From: Acanthacorydalis orientalis
Taxonomy: Eukaryota; Arthropoda; Insecta; Megaloptera; Corydalidae
Assembly: GCA_034766995.1 (NCBI GenBank)
Contig: CM068320.1
Span: 7,836,001-7,900,000 of the forward strand
DNA length: 64,000 nucleotides
Reading direction: 5' to 3'
Both the position numbers and the translations under genes were made by a program. Numbering within the stretch: the stretch's first letter is position 1; each line of letters starts with the position of its first letter. Under the pieces are notes generated by a model. It was not told the DNA's origin and searched no databases. It saw only the letters and a program-made list of their open reading frames with translations. Shown one piece after another: positions 36,530 to 48,975 of the stretch.

Positions 36530-37803
36530 GCAAAAATAATTGCGGTATTTACGTATCAAGTATAAAGATGTATGTATCAGTTAAAAATTATATTTATTAA
36601 TCAAAATAAAGTCTATTGGCTTACAAACATTTCTTTCGACGGGATACAAGTTTATTTATTCCTAAAAGATAGAATTCTGGAGTCCTAGAATTAACGAATT
36701 CATCGAAAGCGCTTTGAGCTGATGCTTGATCTTTGAAAACCTTCTCTCGTAGGAAATTACTTAAATGTTTAAAAAAATAATCTGTCGGAAACAAATCCGA
36801 AGAAAAAGGTGGGCGATAAAGTTTCATAATCCAGTTCATTTAATTTTTTAAAAGTCATTTGTAAGACATGTGGTCAGGCGTTGTCATGAAAAAGAACTAG
36901 TCCTCTTCGATTGACTAACGCTGGCCGAAATTGATGCGACTTCTCATGTATTTTTTAAATTTCCTAATAATATTTTTCTGCTGTTCTTGTTTCGACATGA
37001 ATTAAAAAAGTTGTAGTGAATAATTCAAATTGCCGATCACCAAACAGTGACTATAATCTTATTTTCATGAAACTTCAGTTTAGGAAACTATTTTGGTGCT
37101 TCTTCTCTGTCTAGCTACTGCGATGAACGTTTCTGATTGTTTTAGAGAATCCACTTTTCATCACATGTGACAATTCGATCAAGAAAGTGATCATTTTTAT
37201 TTGGTGAAAGAAGTTGCGAGCATACTTCGTTTTGCCGAACTGATTAATGTTCGTTTAATTCATACGGCATCCATTTATCCAGTTTTTTTGATTTTTTCAA
37301 TTAGACTCAAATTTCTAAGACCTGTTGAATAATCAACATTGAGTTCTTTTGCCACCTCTCGAGTTATTTTACGTGGGTTCGCTTCAATAATGGTTCTTAA
37401 ATCATTATTTTCTTGATTGTAAGACGTCCACGAACTTCCCCAAGGCTTTCGTTTCCAGTAAGGAATTGTTGGAATAAGTGTTGAGCTGTACATTAACTCT
37501 ACTACTAATTGACTCTTTACCAAAAACAAATTTGATATTTTGAACAGTTTCTCTTGCTTTAGATCCCATTTTAAATTCATACAACAAAATCGCGCGAATT
37601 TGCATTTTTCTATGACTAATTTAATAAATTATGTCCAATAATACTGAAGAATGAAAACAATAGACATACTCTGAAATTAATAGTATTAATTTCGTCGTTT
37701 ACAATGATGTATCACATGACTTTAACAAAAAATAACGGTAATTAGAAAAATCGGCGCCAAACCTAACATGATAAAAACCGCAATTACTTTTGTACTAACC
37801 TAA
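36530..37803 (-). mobile_element. Full-length cecropia-type mariner, decayed transposase
   Basis: Terminal repeats TTAAATTGGTGCAAAAATAA and, inward from the right, TTAGGTTAGTACAAAAGTAA enclose 1274 bp, followed by TA. On the minus strand the transposase starts in the IRAILLYEFKMGSKARET region (about 37600). The catalytic residues are kept in TCDEKWIL (Asp codon 37160-37162), FHDNAxPH (36883-36885) and FPTDYFF (36780-36782). The C-terminus is FVNSRTPEFYLLGINKLVSRR and ends near 36605. The distance between the second and third Asp is 103 nt, so a frameshift lies between them. It is the same family as 10.9-12.1 kb. Confidence 0.9.
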
Positions 37804-37843
37804 TATATGTAAAATCTACAATTTTTTATCATAGAATATTATA

Positions 37844-37970
37844 TTAGGTTGTTAGAAAAATAATTGTAGTTGATGACCTTCATATTCATATACATTTTTA
37901 TCTTTTTTGATTTTCCTAGCTGTTTTTCGTGGTCCCGAACTGTTGGATACTTAACACTTTACTTTTTTAT
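37844..37970 (-). mobile_element. Fragment of a DNA-binding-only mariner derivative
   Basis: Begins with TTAGGTTGTTAGAAAAATAA and matches the first about 125 bp of the copy at 38244 (TTCATATACATTTTTATC, then TGGTCCCGAACTGTTGG), after which similarity is lost. No second end was found. Confidence 0.7.
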
Positions 37971-38243
37971 CACTTTTGCGCATTTACATTGCGATATAAT
38001 CGTTTTTAGAACGCTAAGACACATAAAAACAATACATAATGAGGTACATTTTTTAAAGAATAATAAGACATTTGTCTACACCTCCATCCGTTGATATAAA
38101 CAAAGATCAAAAATGATCAATAATGAATTCTAAAATATATTTGATTTAAGCACAGATTTAGCACTATGTAATAAAAAAATGTACACCTAGTTAAAAAAGC
38201 GGTAGAATACAACTTTCTCTTCTTTTGTGATCACATTTTATTA

Positions 38244-38806
38244 TTAAATTGGAAGAAAAATAATTGCAGTTTATCACCTTCAAATTCATATACATTTTTT
38301 AATTTAAGTGGTTTTGAGTGGTCCAGACCTGTGAATGACTAACGCCTAACTTTTGTGTAAGCTTTCGAATTGTTGTGCGTAATTCTGATTCAACTAATGC
38401 CTTCAGTTGGTCGTTATGAACTGAAGAAGGACGTCCGTGTCCTTCTTAATCTTCAAGGTTCTCGTCCCCAGAACGACATTTTTGTAACCACCATTGCACC
38501 ATACATTCCTTAACAGTATCCAGACCAAAAGTATTGTTTAGTTTAGAAGCAGTTTCTGCTGCCTTGCCACCCGTTTCGAACGCATACAAAAATTGCTCTC
38601 ATTTGCTTCTTTTCCACCTTTAATTCAATAGCCCAATTTAGAGCAAAATTAATAATAAAACCGAAGTCGATGCTACCAAAATACAGACCGAAAAATGTAC
38701 TTTAAAATGATATTAACATGAATACGATGAAATGACACTTTCATTAAAAAAAATAAAGTTAGAATACTAGAAAACAAAAACCGATATTATTTTCCTACCA
38801 ACCTAA
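38244..38806 (-). mobile_element. DNA-binding-domain-only mariner derivative, copy 2
   Basis: Terminal repeats TTAAATTGGAAGAAAAATAA and, inward from the right, TTAGGTTGGTAGGAAAATAA; 563 bp, followed by TATA. The minus strand carries the N-terminal transposase half only. Readable parts are FETGGKAAETASKLNNTFGLDTV (about 38580-38515), MVQWWLQKCRSGDENLED (38500-38450), GRPSSVHNDQLKALVE (38440-38390) and TTIRKLTQKLGVSHSQV (38380-38330). It stops before any catalytic motif. Layout and deletion point look the same as in the 33.8-kb copy, so this is a propagated family and not two independent breakages. Confidence 0.85.
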
Positions 38807-40000
<1,194 letters not shown>

Positions 40001-40095
40001 CTACAATAATCCACTGCTAGACAAATTCCTCTTCTGATTTTTTTTATTTAAACTCATATATATATATATATATATATATAAATATACATACATAA

Positions 40096-40850
40096 TTAAC
40101 CCTTTCGGTGCTATAGGCGTGTAAACACGTCTAGTAATTAACACACTGGAGCGCTACACATGCATATACACGCTCAAAGAATTGAGCACTGCGGTCGCTA
40201 TAGGTGTGTTTATGTGCACAATGCATTTATCTGTTGAAAATATTGAAGTAAGAAGTGATGAAAGGAATTGTTGCTGCATTTGTTTATAAGTTGCTTCTAA
40301 GCCTAGTTTTATGAATTTAGAAAACTCTAAAAAATGAATAAAGAGAAAAACAAGTTTAATTTTATAGAAATTTTTACAAGATGTAATATTGAAAACGAAG
40401 ATGATTCAATATGGGAACAATATGGCGAATGTAAATGATTTGTAAGTGAACCTTCCGCTAAGGGTTTAGTTTCGCAGGGTGGCGGAAAGATGCACTAAAG
40501 ATCATCCTTTATGACTGACAAAAAGGCATTTTCCATCAGCATGTAAGAATAAAAAAAATACGAGATCTTCAATGCAAAAATGCGCAGTCTATAAAGAAGA
40601 TAACGACGAGAATCGCATTATCAATGAGAAATATATAATGTAGGACAGTGCATTGCTCCCTGTTTTCAATCGTATCATACAATGCTGAATTATTTAAACT
40701 TTTGTTAAATATTTTTATGAATAATAAATGTTGAATATTTTTTTTTACTTCTAAACGACGCTAAATTCAATACCTGCAAAAATATCATAAAATGCCCCAA
40801 CGCGCTGTTTAAAAGGTATTCAACGATGACTTATATACATACAGGATACA
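40096..40850 (+). mobile_element. Internally deleted piggyBac-like element
   Basis: Starts at a TTAA (40096-40099) followed by CCCTTTCGGTGC, the TTAACCC form typical of piggyBac ends. Three related subterminal units follow: GGTGCTATAGGCGTGTAAAC, GAGCGCTACACATGCATATA and GGTCGCTATAGGTGTGTTTA. A short N-terminal frame MNKEKNKFNFIEIFTRCNIE begins at 40334 and has an acidic stretch ENEDDS. It is followed within about 60 bp by piggyBac C-terminal text: LTKRHFPSACKNKKNTRSSM, QKCAVYKED, then GQCIAPCFQSYHTMLNY (about 40645-40695), the Cys-rich domain that binds transposon ends. The entire catalytic core is missing. The right terminus could not be fixed; 40850 is approximate. Confidence 0.7.
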
Positions 40851-42049
40851 CATAATATAGATATAAGATGTACATAGCATAAGAACAAGATTTTGAGATA
40901 ATTTTGAGTCGAAAAGTTCTGATGAATATGGAACCAATCTTCAAAGTATTATCAACACAATAAAAAGTATTCGTGAAGAAGGCAGTCAGTTACTTGCTGA
41001 TATTATTGAACATCTTCTTACTAAGAATTGTATTAGTTAAAACTTCTTTCATTTTTTTATAAATTATGTTTGTTGAAAATCTTCAAAAATTCTCTGATTT
41101 TAAGATCTAGAGAAAATACATGCCAGTCCAATAATATTTAGTTTTCTATTAGTCATTGTATGAAGATGTGCATTGTTATAAAGAAATATCTATTTTCTAT
41201 GTTGTATGACTTACTTCTTGTTTTGACTTAACTTTTTTTCAATTTCACACGTCTAGCAGTTCTTTATCTTAAGACCACTTCTATTTCCTGTGAAAATTAG
41301 TAAGTTAATAGAACCATAATATTAATTATACAGTAAATCATTACCAAACTTATTTGATTGCGGTCTGGATAGATAATACTGCTCTTTTCATAGATCATAA
41401 CTGTAATACAAAAATCAATTTAGACGATATAAACAAAATCTTTTCTTATCAGAAAGAATACTTTTCTCCACTCAATATTCCAGTTCGTGTGACATCAAAG
41501 AAAATTGAAGTGTTTTCGACATTACTAGCAATTACATGCTATTGATTATGTAGTTAAGGTTTTTTTTAAAAAAAAAAATTGAGTCATTGTTGGCTTATAG
41601 TAATCGATTTAACTCACTTTTTGGTTGCCTATTTCTCTGCCTGCTTCAAAAAATACTTAAGTACTTCTTCAATTTTATCTGATAATTTTCATTTTTCTTT
41701 AAAAAAATTATTTTTTTATCTACTTGACATTCGGTTTTTCCACTTTTTCCTAGTCAAGTAACGAATCCAGACACTTATTAACAAAATTTAACATCAATAC
41801 CAATTCACATATACATTTTAAGTTATAGTATTGATCAAATGCTCCACTTTTCTGTTCATTTAAAAAAATTACATCTCTTAGAATAACACAGGTACAACTT
41901 TAGAGCACAAGGGACAAACAGATAGCCTAAACTTAATAAATGATTTAGGTTAACACCATGTCAACACAGAGAAGATAACTGATTAGATAATAGTATAACA
42001 TCAAACCAGAAATCGCAATTTGTCATAAACAAGCAATTAACAGACCACA
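40851..42049. other. Intergenic DNA, no gene recognised
   Basis: AT-rich. Short frames at 41354-41545 and 41579-41761 have no recognisable motif. Confidence 0.4.
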
Positions 42050-42790
42050 CAATTTTAAGTAATAGTGCAATGCTTTATAGAAACATGGTGCAATGAGCAA
42101 GATAAAATTAATATTAGGTGGTATGAATATGTAGATACAGCGGGTAAGAAAAGACACGCAAAAGGTCGCACATCAGTGGGAATATGTTTACTATTTAGAA
42201 AGAATAAATTTAGAAACATCAAGAGAATAAAGCTAAAACAAATGAATCAATATGGGTTCATATAGACTGCGAATCATTTAACATAATATTAGGAATAGCT
42301 TATAATCAACCTGAAAATTCAGAAATGACAAACATCAATTTCTGAACACGATATTCAAAATATAAAAAACGATTATTCAGGATGCGAGATTTTAATAATC
42401 TGAGACTTAAATGCTAGAGTAGGTAAACTTCAAGAAACAGAAAAAATATGAAGTAGCAATAACCTGATGACAATAGAATAGGAATTTGATAATGTAGAGA
42501 TAAAAGAAAGAAAACAATTTAGATACGCATACAAATGATTATGGTGAAGAACTAATAAGATTATATAAACATAATAACATATTTATATTAAATGGTAGAT
42601 GTAGAGGAGATCAACAAGGGGCTTACACATATCTGTCGCAAAAAGATTGTAAAGACCTGGAACTATTAAGAGAAAGCTTACTTCCCAATATCAATCAGAC
42701 TAGCATCAGTGTATTTATGGAATCAGTGCATGTGCTCAATTTAGTAAAATATTTAAAGCATTGCTTCAAAATATAGTTTTAAAAAATAAT
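42050..42790 (+). pseudogene. LINE apurinic-type endonuclease domain fragment
   Basis: Plus-strand translation reads ETWCNEQDKINIRWYEYVDTAGKKRHAKGRTSVGICLLFRKN (about 42084-42210), matching the N-terminal endonuclease of non-LTR elements (family SETW, GGVxxxxR). Then come WVHIDCESFNIILGIAYNQPENSEMTN, ILIIxDLNARVGK-like text near 42390-42425 (the GDFNA active-site motif), and NDYGEELIRLYKHNNIFILNGRCRGDQQGAYTYLS (about 42533-42640), which includes the GxxL and NGR/TY positions. It needs several frameshifts and contains stops. The reverse transcriptase does not follow, so this is an internal fragment. Which LINE clade it belongs to is not clear. Confidence 0.75.
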
Positions 42791-43096
42791 GTAATAAATA
42801 AATAAATATGTAGATATAGTAAAGAATTATAAGTGAATTATAATTAAAATGTAGAATATCTAAGTTTTGTATCTATCACGCTTAAAGTTTGTTACTAACC
42901 TGTAAAGGTAGTGTGAAATGTGACATGTATACGAGATAAACAATGTAGTATATCTCAATGAAGAATATAATAATAATAATAGAAGAACACAGATACATAA
43001 TAACTTATTAAAAAACGATGAGTTATCACGTGGGTTACAATTATATATAATAATTGTTCACTAATAAGTCCAATTTTTATGTATATATATATATAT

Positions 43097-43844
43097 ACAT
43101 ATCGTAGTCTGATTAGTTTTGTAAATTTCTATGATATGACGCCACCATTTATTTAGTAACGCTATGGCTATCAAATGTCACTTCGTAAACTAACAGGTGA
43201 AATTTCAGCCAGAAGCGACGCGTTGTTCACGTTCTACAGATTTTTGAAACGAGTATTGCATCAGCTGCGGCAAGAATAGAAAAAAACTAGCAGCAGTCAA
43301 ATCAGTAGACAACGACTGGTGAAAATGCGCCGAAGAAGTCGAAAACCGTTTAGGAAGGTTATGGCCACTGTTTTTTGGGATTCCCAAGGAATCATCCTGA
43401 TCGACTACTTAACGAAGGGAAAAACGATAATAAGAGCCTATTATGCAACATTATTGGACCGTTTGAAAGAAAAGCTGAAACAAAAACTGCCAAGATTGGT
43501 GCACAAAAAAGTTCTCTTTCACGAGGACAACAAGCCGTCCCACAAATCGACCATTGCAATGGACAAATTGCACGAATTAGGCTTCGAACTGATTTCTTAT
43601 CTACTTTATTCTTCGGACTTGGCTTCGTGAGACTTTTCCTTCTTCCCAAACTTGAAAATTTGGCTCGATGGGAGGAGAAATGCTCGTCGAATGGAGGATA
43701 TCATCGCCGCCATTAATGCGTATTTTGAAGACTCGCTAGACCAATTTTATAACATTCAATGGGGACTATGTCGAGAAATAAAACTGTTTTCTTCAAGAAA
43801 CGGTATTTGACTTGCTTTTTATCATACTTATTAAACGGTCCACG
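43097..43844 (+). mobile_element. Internally deleted irritans-like mariner, copy A
   Basis: The right end, inward, is CGTGGACCGTTTAATAAGTA and is followed by TA. The left end is more diverged but shares TAAATTTCTATGATATGACG and CACCATTTATTTAGTAACG with the opposite-strand copy at 62.7-63.5 kb. The coding part is ENAPKKSKTV, VMATVFWDSQGIILIDYLTKGKT (43360-43430), VLFHEDNKPSH with the second Asp, and HELGFELISYLLYSSDLAS, then a TGA and DFSFF retaining the third Asp. The HTH domain and the first-Asp block are deleted. The frame at 43319-43627 stays open for 103 codons. The subfamily is inferred from similarity to Himar-type sequences. Confidence 0.8.
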
Positions 43845-44854
43845 TATGTACACATATACACATTTAGGTGAATATCTCTTTGTATGTATTTATAAAATGT
43901 ATGAATCCTCTTCATAAACACCTATGTCAAATTCTTTTATTACAATAGAATTGTACTTCTGTACAACGAACCACATTTTCAATGACTATGAAACACACAA
44001 TTTGCTTTCTACTCTTACATAAATGTACAATTAACTTCTAAATGAATCAGGAACTGATATAAATGTCAAATTTCATTACAGACTTATATTTCTATATAAT
44101 AATACACCAGTATAGATTTGTAGATATAAAACAATGCACCGAGATAAATTACAATAAAGCTAATAGCGTTAGATAGTGCTGCAGCATGTTCAAATTAGTA
44201 AACGCTCATTAATATAAAAGCTTTAATAACTGAAGCGCATAAATAACGATTACGTTCCTGTACAAATGAATGTTTAAACGTAGAGAATTTCTCAAATTTA
44301 TTGAATAACAGGATCATGGTTTCGAAATATGAAGTAACGGTAAAGTGCTTGCCTTTTTATAGTTTTATTTCAAACATAATAGTCTTTTTATTATATTTGC
44401 ACAAATATTTATTCTAAAATTTATTAAAATATAAATACAATATAATCAGTAAAATATACTTAATTATAATGTAAAAGGATTAAGTAAACACCATTAAAAG
44501 TGATAACTTGATGCTTAATCAGCTGTTAAATATGTTTTGAATCATTTTTTTATTGCACCATACCAGTATATTATATATGAAGGACAACTAAAACGATTTG
44601 CACATGAGCGCATTAATTTTATGTGGCAATCTTTTCGCTTACATAATATGTGCTTTAAGTTCATTCAAAAATTACATTAGTCTAACTGCAGTGGACACAA
44701 CCCAATAAGAGTAAATATGAATATGTGTAAATGTACCATATCAATGCATTTAAAGTAATATAAAGAAACGTGTTATCCACATTAAGGCAAAAAAGACACA
44801 TTTCAAAACTCATACAGAATTCCCTGAAACGAACCAAATTTTATGTCCTCCAAC
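43845..44854. other. Intergenic DNA, no gene recognised
   Basis: AT-rich, no motif recognised on either strand. Confidence 0.45.
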
Positions 44855-45075
44855 ACCATTTTTAAATTCCAGATCTAACACTATCTGATTTCTACTTATC
44901 CTCACCACTAAGACATGATGTTAAAGGAGGAAATTTCTATTGACGACCAAATTATGATGTGAAGGATTGACGGGGGAAACAAAAACCATATTTCTTCACT
45001 AATGAAGTAAAACTCGTAACAATTGAAAGGAAATGTATTAGCATATATAATTATGTGTCAGAAAATAAATTCACC
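44855..45075 (+). pseudogene. Possible mariner transposase C-terminal remnant
   Basis: Reads, with gaps, TLSDFYLSSPLRHDVKGGNFY (family SDFxLFPxLKxxLxGxxF, holding the third catalytic Asp) and then EVKLVTIERKCISIYNYVSEN (family GIxKLVxRWxKCIxxxGDYVEK) at the right distance. Both blocks are short and degraded, so the call rests on their order and spacing. Confidence 0.4.
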
Positions 45076-46275
45076 AGATAAAAATCTATATCTTAACCTT
45101 ACTTTCTTTTTTATTTCATCACAGAAAAGAAACTAAGATTAAGATACAATATCACAAACCAATCGAGAGTTATGAATTCTTGTACAAAATTATTCAGAGG
45201 TTTAATTTTTTTAGTCATTATTTCAAAATAAATATTTATTTCTAAGAATTAGGAGCCGAAAAAATATTAAGATTTTAAATTTGTCCCTGATTAAGAAAAT
45301 GATAAAATCACTAATATAAAATTGTAATACACGACAAAAAATTCAGTTAGTAAACTATATTAACTATAATATTATAAATATTTATTATTTAATTTTAAAT
45401 AAAAATGATTTGCTCATTACACTTATTTTGTAACAGCAGTTATTTGCTACCTAAATGGTTATTAATTATATTGAATTTGTTATTACAATAAAAAATACAT
45501 TAAGATTATTCTCATGTAATCCCTAATATTTGTATGTAAAAAATGTTGAAATATATTCTTTTTGAAGGATATAAATTTAAATCGATTGAATTAGCATCAA
45601 GCATCTGGGTATTGTTAATAAATGGAAATATTCATAAAATACAATATTAAAAATTTTTGAAGAATTCTCGAAAAATAAAGTTCTACTTTTCTAAACCATA
45701 ATAATATACAAAAATATGTACGTTTATCAAAGTATATACTCAAAAATTAAACTAATTATAATTGATAAACAAAATTTCAAAACGATCCCTAATAAAATAA
45801 CGTTTAAATACAAATTGCTATCGCTTTTTTATAATAATACCTAACGACATATTATAGACATGTAGTTCAATGGGAAATCCTTTTATATGTTTTTATACAT
45901 TTCTACGAAATGATATCGTGATTTTTTTTATTTAATGTTTAAAATATTTAGTCATAATAAATATCGAATAAATTCGTTTCCCTTTTTATACTGTTTTGAC
46001 TGTATTATTATCCCTCAAATTCCGACTACTCCAAAACTTCCCTCGAATAAAAATAACTCACACGCAAGCGTAACAAACACAATTTTTTTAAACCACTGCA
46101 CAAATTCTCGTCTCGCATTCATACACATCATTTCTTCACGAGCATTGATAAAAATCAACCCTTAAAAACGTACATTCGCTTCATTTCCGCAATTCTTTTG
46201 ATTAGTCTAGTACAGAATCATTCATTCATTTCGCCTGTCACATTTTCGTACATTTTTTTTGCCTGAATTTTCATT
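45076..46275. other. Intergenic DNA; pyrimidine-rich toward its end
   Basis: AT-rich to about 45930. From 45960 the plus strand becomes pyrimidine-rich and more GC-containing, leading into the CpG-rich segment. A 76-codon frame at 45935-46165 is not recognisable. Confidence 0.4.
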
Positions 46276-46690
46276 TCACGTCGCTGTATTCAAATGAACC
46301 GTCTGCCTATAGATCTCGGAACTTGGTTTTCCCTGTCGGTCGGAAAACCATTGTCTATAGCAAATAATAAAGGGATTTTTAGCTGGAAATTGCACGGTGC
46401 GTGAGTTAAAATTCACGGCGTGGCCTAAGAGCGGCCCGTATATGCATGCGAAAAACAGCGCAACGGGCGAAGTGTGCCAGTGAGACGCGACGACCCGTGT
46501 CTCGCCACCGCCGGTTCGAGGCCCTGCGGTGACGACCCCCACGCACCCCAACGATCACGACGCCCACCGTGTAGTTTATCAGCACGTTCTGAATGCGCCA
46601 CAAGCTGAACCCGAACGCGCGTCGCACATATTCTTAAACCATACGTTTCGTGAATGGATATCATACAGTACACTGCGCAGGAAACTTGAA
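46276..46690. other. CpG-rich island with overlapping minus-strand frames
   Basis: About 46390-46640 is rich in CG dinucleotides and stands far above the background. Three overlapping minus-strand frames are open here (46276-46551, 46406-46627, 46425-46673). Overlap in three frames is what GC-rich DNA gives by chance and none has a recognised domain. Fragments such as FGFSLWRIQNVLINY and SPVALFFACIYGPLLGHAVN look hydrophobic and are not obviously random, so a first exon or promoter of a host gene is possible. No TATA box or splice pair could be fixed. This is the best place in the window to look for a cellular gene. Confidence 0.35.
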
Positions 46691-47002
46691 TGATTTCATA
46701 TAATTTAAAATCGTCACTCTCGCAGCAATATTAATACTCTTTTTCGTTCGCAATTTGTTCAGTATTTACAGAAATTTGATTTTAATCTTTTTTTATGACA
46801 GAAATGCGTTCTATAAAATCGGAAAATAATTTAATAAAAAATATACCTAACGTTAACATAAAAAAATATAGGAACTAAATCGACAATTGTCATTTTGAAA
46901 TATATATACACACTTTTCAAAAAAATATATTATCTTAATTATAACGATTCTCATTTATACTCCATAAATAATTTTATTTGTTTTAATATATAAAATATCA
47001 GC

Positions 47003-47005
<3 letters not shown>
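46691..47005. other. Intergenic DNA, no gene recognised
   Basis: AT-rich, nothing recognised. Confidence 0.45.

Positions 47006-47056
<51 letters not shown>
47006..47056. repeat. (TA)n at a transposon end
   Basis: TA run ending at the left limit of the next element. Confidence 0.96.
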
Positions 47057-47059
<3 letters not shown>

Positions 47060-48120
47060 GGGTTTTCCAATAAAGACATAATTTTCTAATTGAAAGTAAA
47101 ACACACACTATGCGCTGAAATTTCATATTTTTTTATTCCTAATAATAGTTAGGAGTATGCCATTTCTAAATAAAAAATAATATCGTGTAAGTGACCGTTG
47201 CATATTTCCTTACAAGCAACCATTCTTTTGTTAAACTTTTCAATATCATCCCTACAGAACTGTGGCTCATTCTCACCAATTACTTTTCGGATTTCATCTT
47301 TAAGGTCGGAAATTGTTTAAGGATAATTGCCATACACCCGTCCTTTAACACTACTCCAATCAAAGTAGTCTAAAGATGTAAAATCGTAGGATCTCTAATG
47401 CCAATTAGTGTCTCCATTTCTTTAAATAACGCGGCCGGGAAATTTTGTCTTCGATAAATCAGTTTTTCACCAGCTGTGTGGCTTGTTTCACCGTCCTGCT
47501 GGAACCACATTTCCTTCAAATCAATATCATCCAATTCTGTTCATAAAAGTTGGTTGTCATGTTTCGGTATTTTTCTTCATTCACAGTAATTGGTTTACTA
47601 GCCAGATTCTCAAAAAAGTAAGGATCAATGTGACTCTATCAGATCAAATTGTGCACCAAATAGTAACTTTTTCTGTATGCATTAGTTTCTCAACGATCAT
47701 CCTTGAATTTTATTCAGCCAAGATTCGGAAATTTTGCCTGTTAACGTAGCCAGAAAATTTGAAATGAACCTTATTCCTAAAGATGACTTTCATAAAAACC
47801 GTATCCAACTAAATAAATCTCCGACGCAGTAAATGGTCTGTTGGTTTCAATTTTTGTGTTAATTGAACCTTATAAGCCTTTATCAATAAATGTTAACTCA
47901 AAATACGCTTTGTAGTTGTCTGTGAAAGGTCTAATTGCTGTGAACGTCGTGGAATTGACATTCCTGGCTCTTTCTATACATTTTCACAAATTAAGTCAAT
48001 GTTTTCTTCAGAACGAACACTACGAACATGACTTGGTGTTTCTTTATCTTTAATCGATCGAATCTCTTCAAATTTAATCACTAATCGAATAATTATTGAT
48101 TTAAACGGACGAGTATGTCA
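47057..48120 (-). mobile_element. Degenerate Tc1/mariner-superfamily element, DD41D type
   Basis: A sharp left limit (CAGGGTTTTCCAATAAAGAC from 47059) lies at a TA array; the matching right end was not found. The minus-strand transposase, in pieces, is FEEIRSIKDKETPSHVRSV in the HTH region (about 48070-48015), then EKVTIWCTIWSD (about 47690-47640) and DPYFFENLASKPITVNE (47630-47580). MWFQQDGETSHTAG carries the second Asp (codon 47493-47495). FPGRVI and NGDTNWH precede DFTSLDYFDW with the third Asp (47368-47370). SSVKGRVYGNYP, TISDLKDEIRKVIGENEPQF ends the readable part. The second-to-third Asp distance (125 nt) is one base short of 42 codons, so DD41D with a frameshift. It is the same group as 1.2-2.5 kb. 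Confidence 0.8.
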
Positions 48121-48866
48121 AGAATAAATATCACATAATTTATGAAATGTGTTATAGAACAACCATTTTCGTAATATAATTGTATAATTTCAAAATCGTT
48201 GATTTGTTGTATACAAAGCTATAACAAAAAATGGCAATGTCAGAATTTAATAAATGTCAAAAAAATACAGCTGTCATTTTGACATCTGTGAAATATAACC
48301 TCTATAAAAATTTCATTTTGAGTAAGTTAAAAATTAATAATAAAATATTATACGTATAACCATTGGAAATGATTTGGCGTACTAAATTAGCACACAAACT
48401 AATTATGGTATAAATTTTTGCAATGAAAATAAAATATTTGTTAACACTGATGAAAATAATACGAGATACACTTAACATATATAACTAGGAATCAATTTAA
48501 CTTAAAAGTTTCATAAAGTAACATGGTCATGTAGAAAGTATTAAATAAGAGGAGAAGTTAATTAAATTTGAAGTATATCAGAATATTTTTTCTTCATCGA
48601 CTTTAATGAAATCGGCTTGCTTTGTAAAATACCATAAATTGATCAACATCTGTCTCATAACTTATTATTTCACAAATGAGTTGTTCGTTCTATAAAGCAC
48701 AAAATATTTGTTCTAAGCAAACATGTTCAATGATTGTTTATTAATTATTTGTTGTTGTTGTTTATGCGCATTTAAATGGAGATTCCATTGTAATCAAATA
48801 ACTAAGATGCGATCATATCTTAACGTAACAATGTACCAGGTATTTTGTTTTTAATTAATGAAATTT

Positions 48867-48869
<3 letters not shown>
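48121..48869. other. Intergenic DNA, no gene recognised
   Basis: AT-rich. ACAGCTGTCATTTTGACATC at 48268-48287 may be the 5' flank of the preceding element but is not enough to assign. Confidence 0.4.

Positions 48870-48914
<45 letters not shown>
48870..48914. repeat. (TA)n microsatellite
   Basis: Pure TA run. Confidence 0.97.
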
Positions 48915-48918
<4 letters not shown>

Positions 48919-48975
48919 ACAAAGAACAGTTTTAAAGAAAGATCATCAAATAATTATATTATTTAAAAATAAATG

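Noticed and set aside
46276..46673. Three overlapping minus-strand frames as host coding exons
   Set aside because: Frames open in all three phases are expected in CpG-rich DNA; without splice signals or a domain I list only the island.
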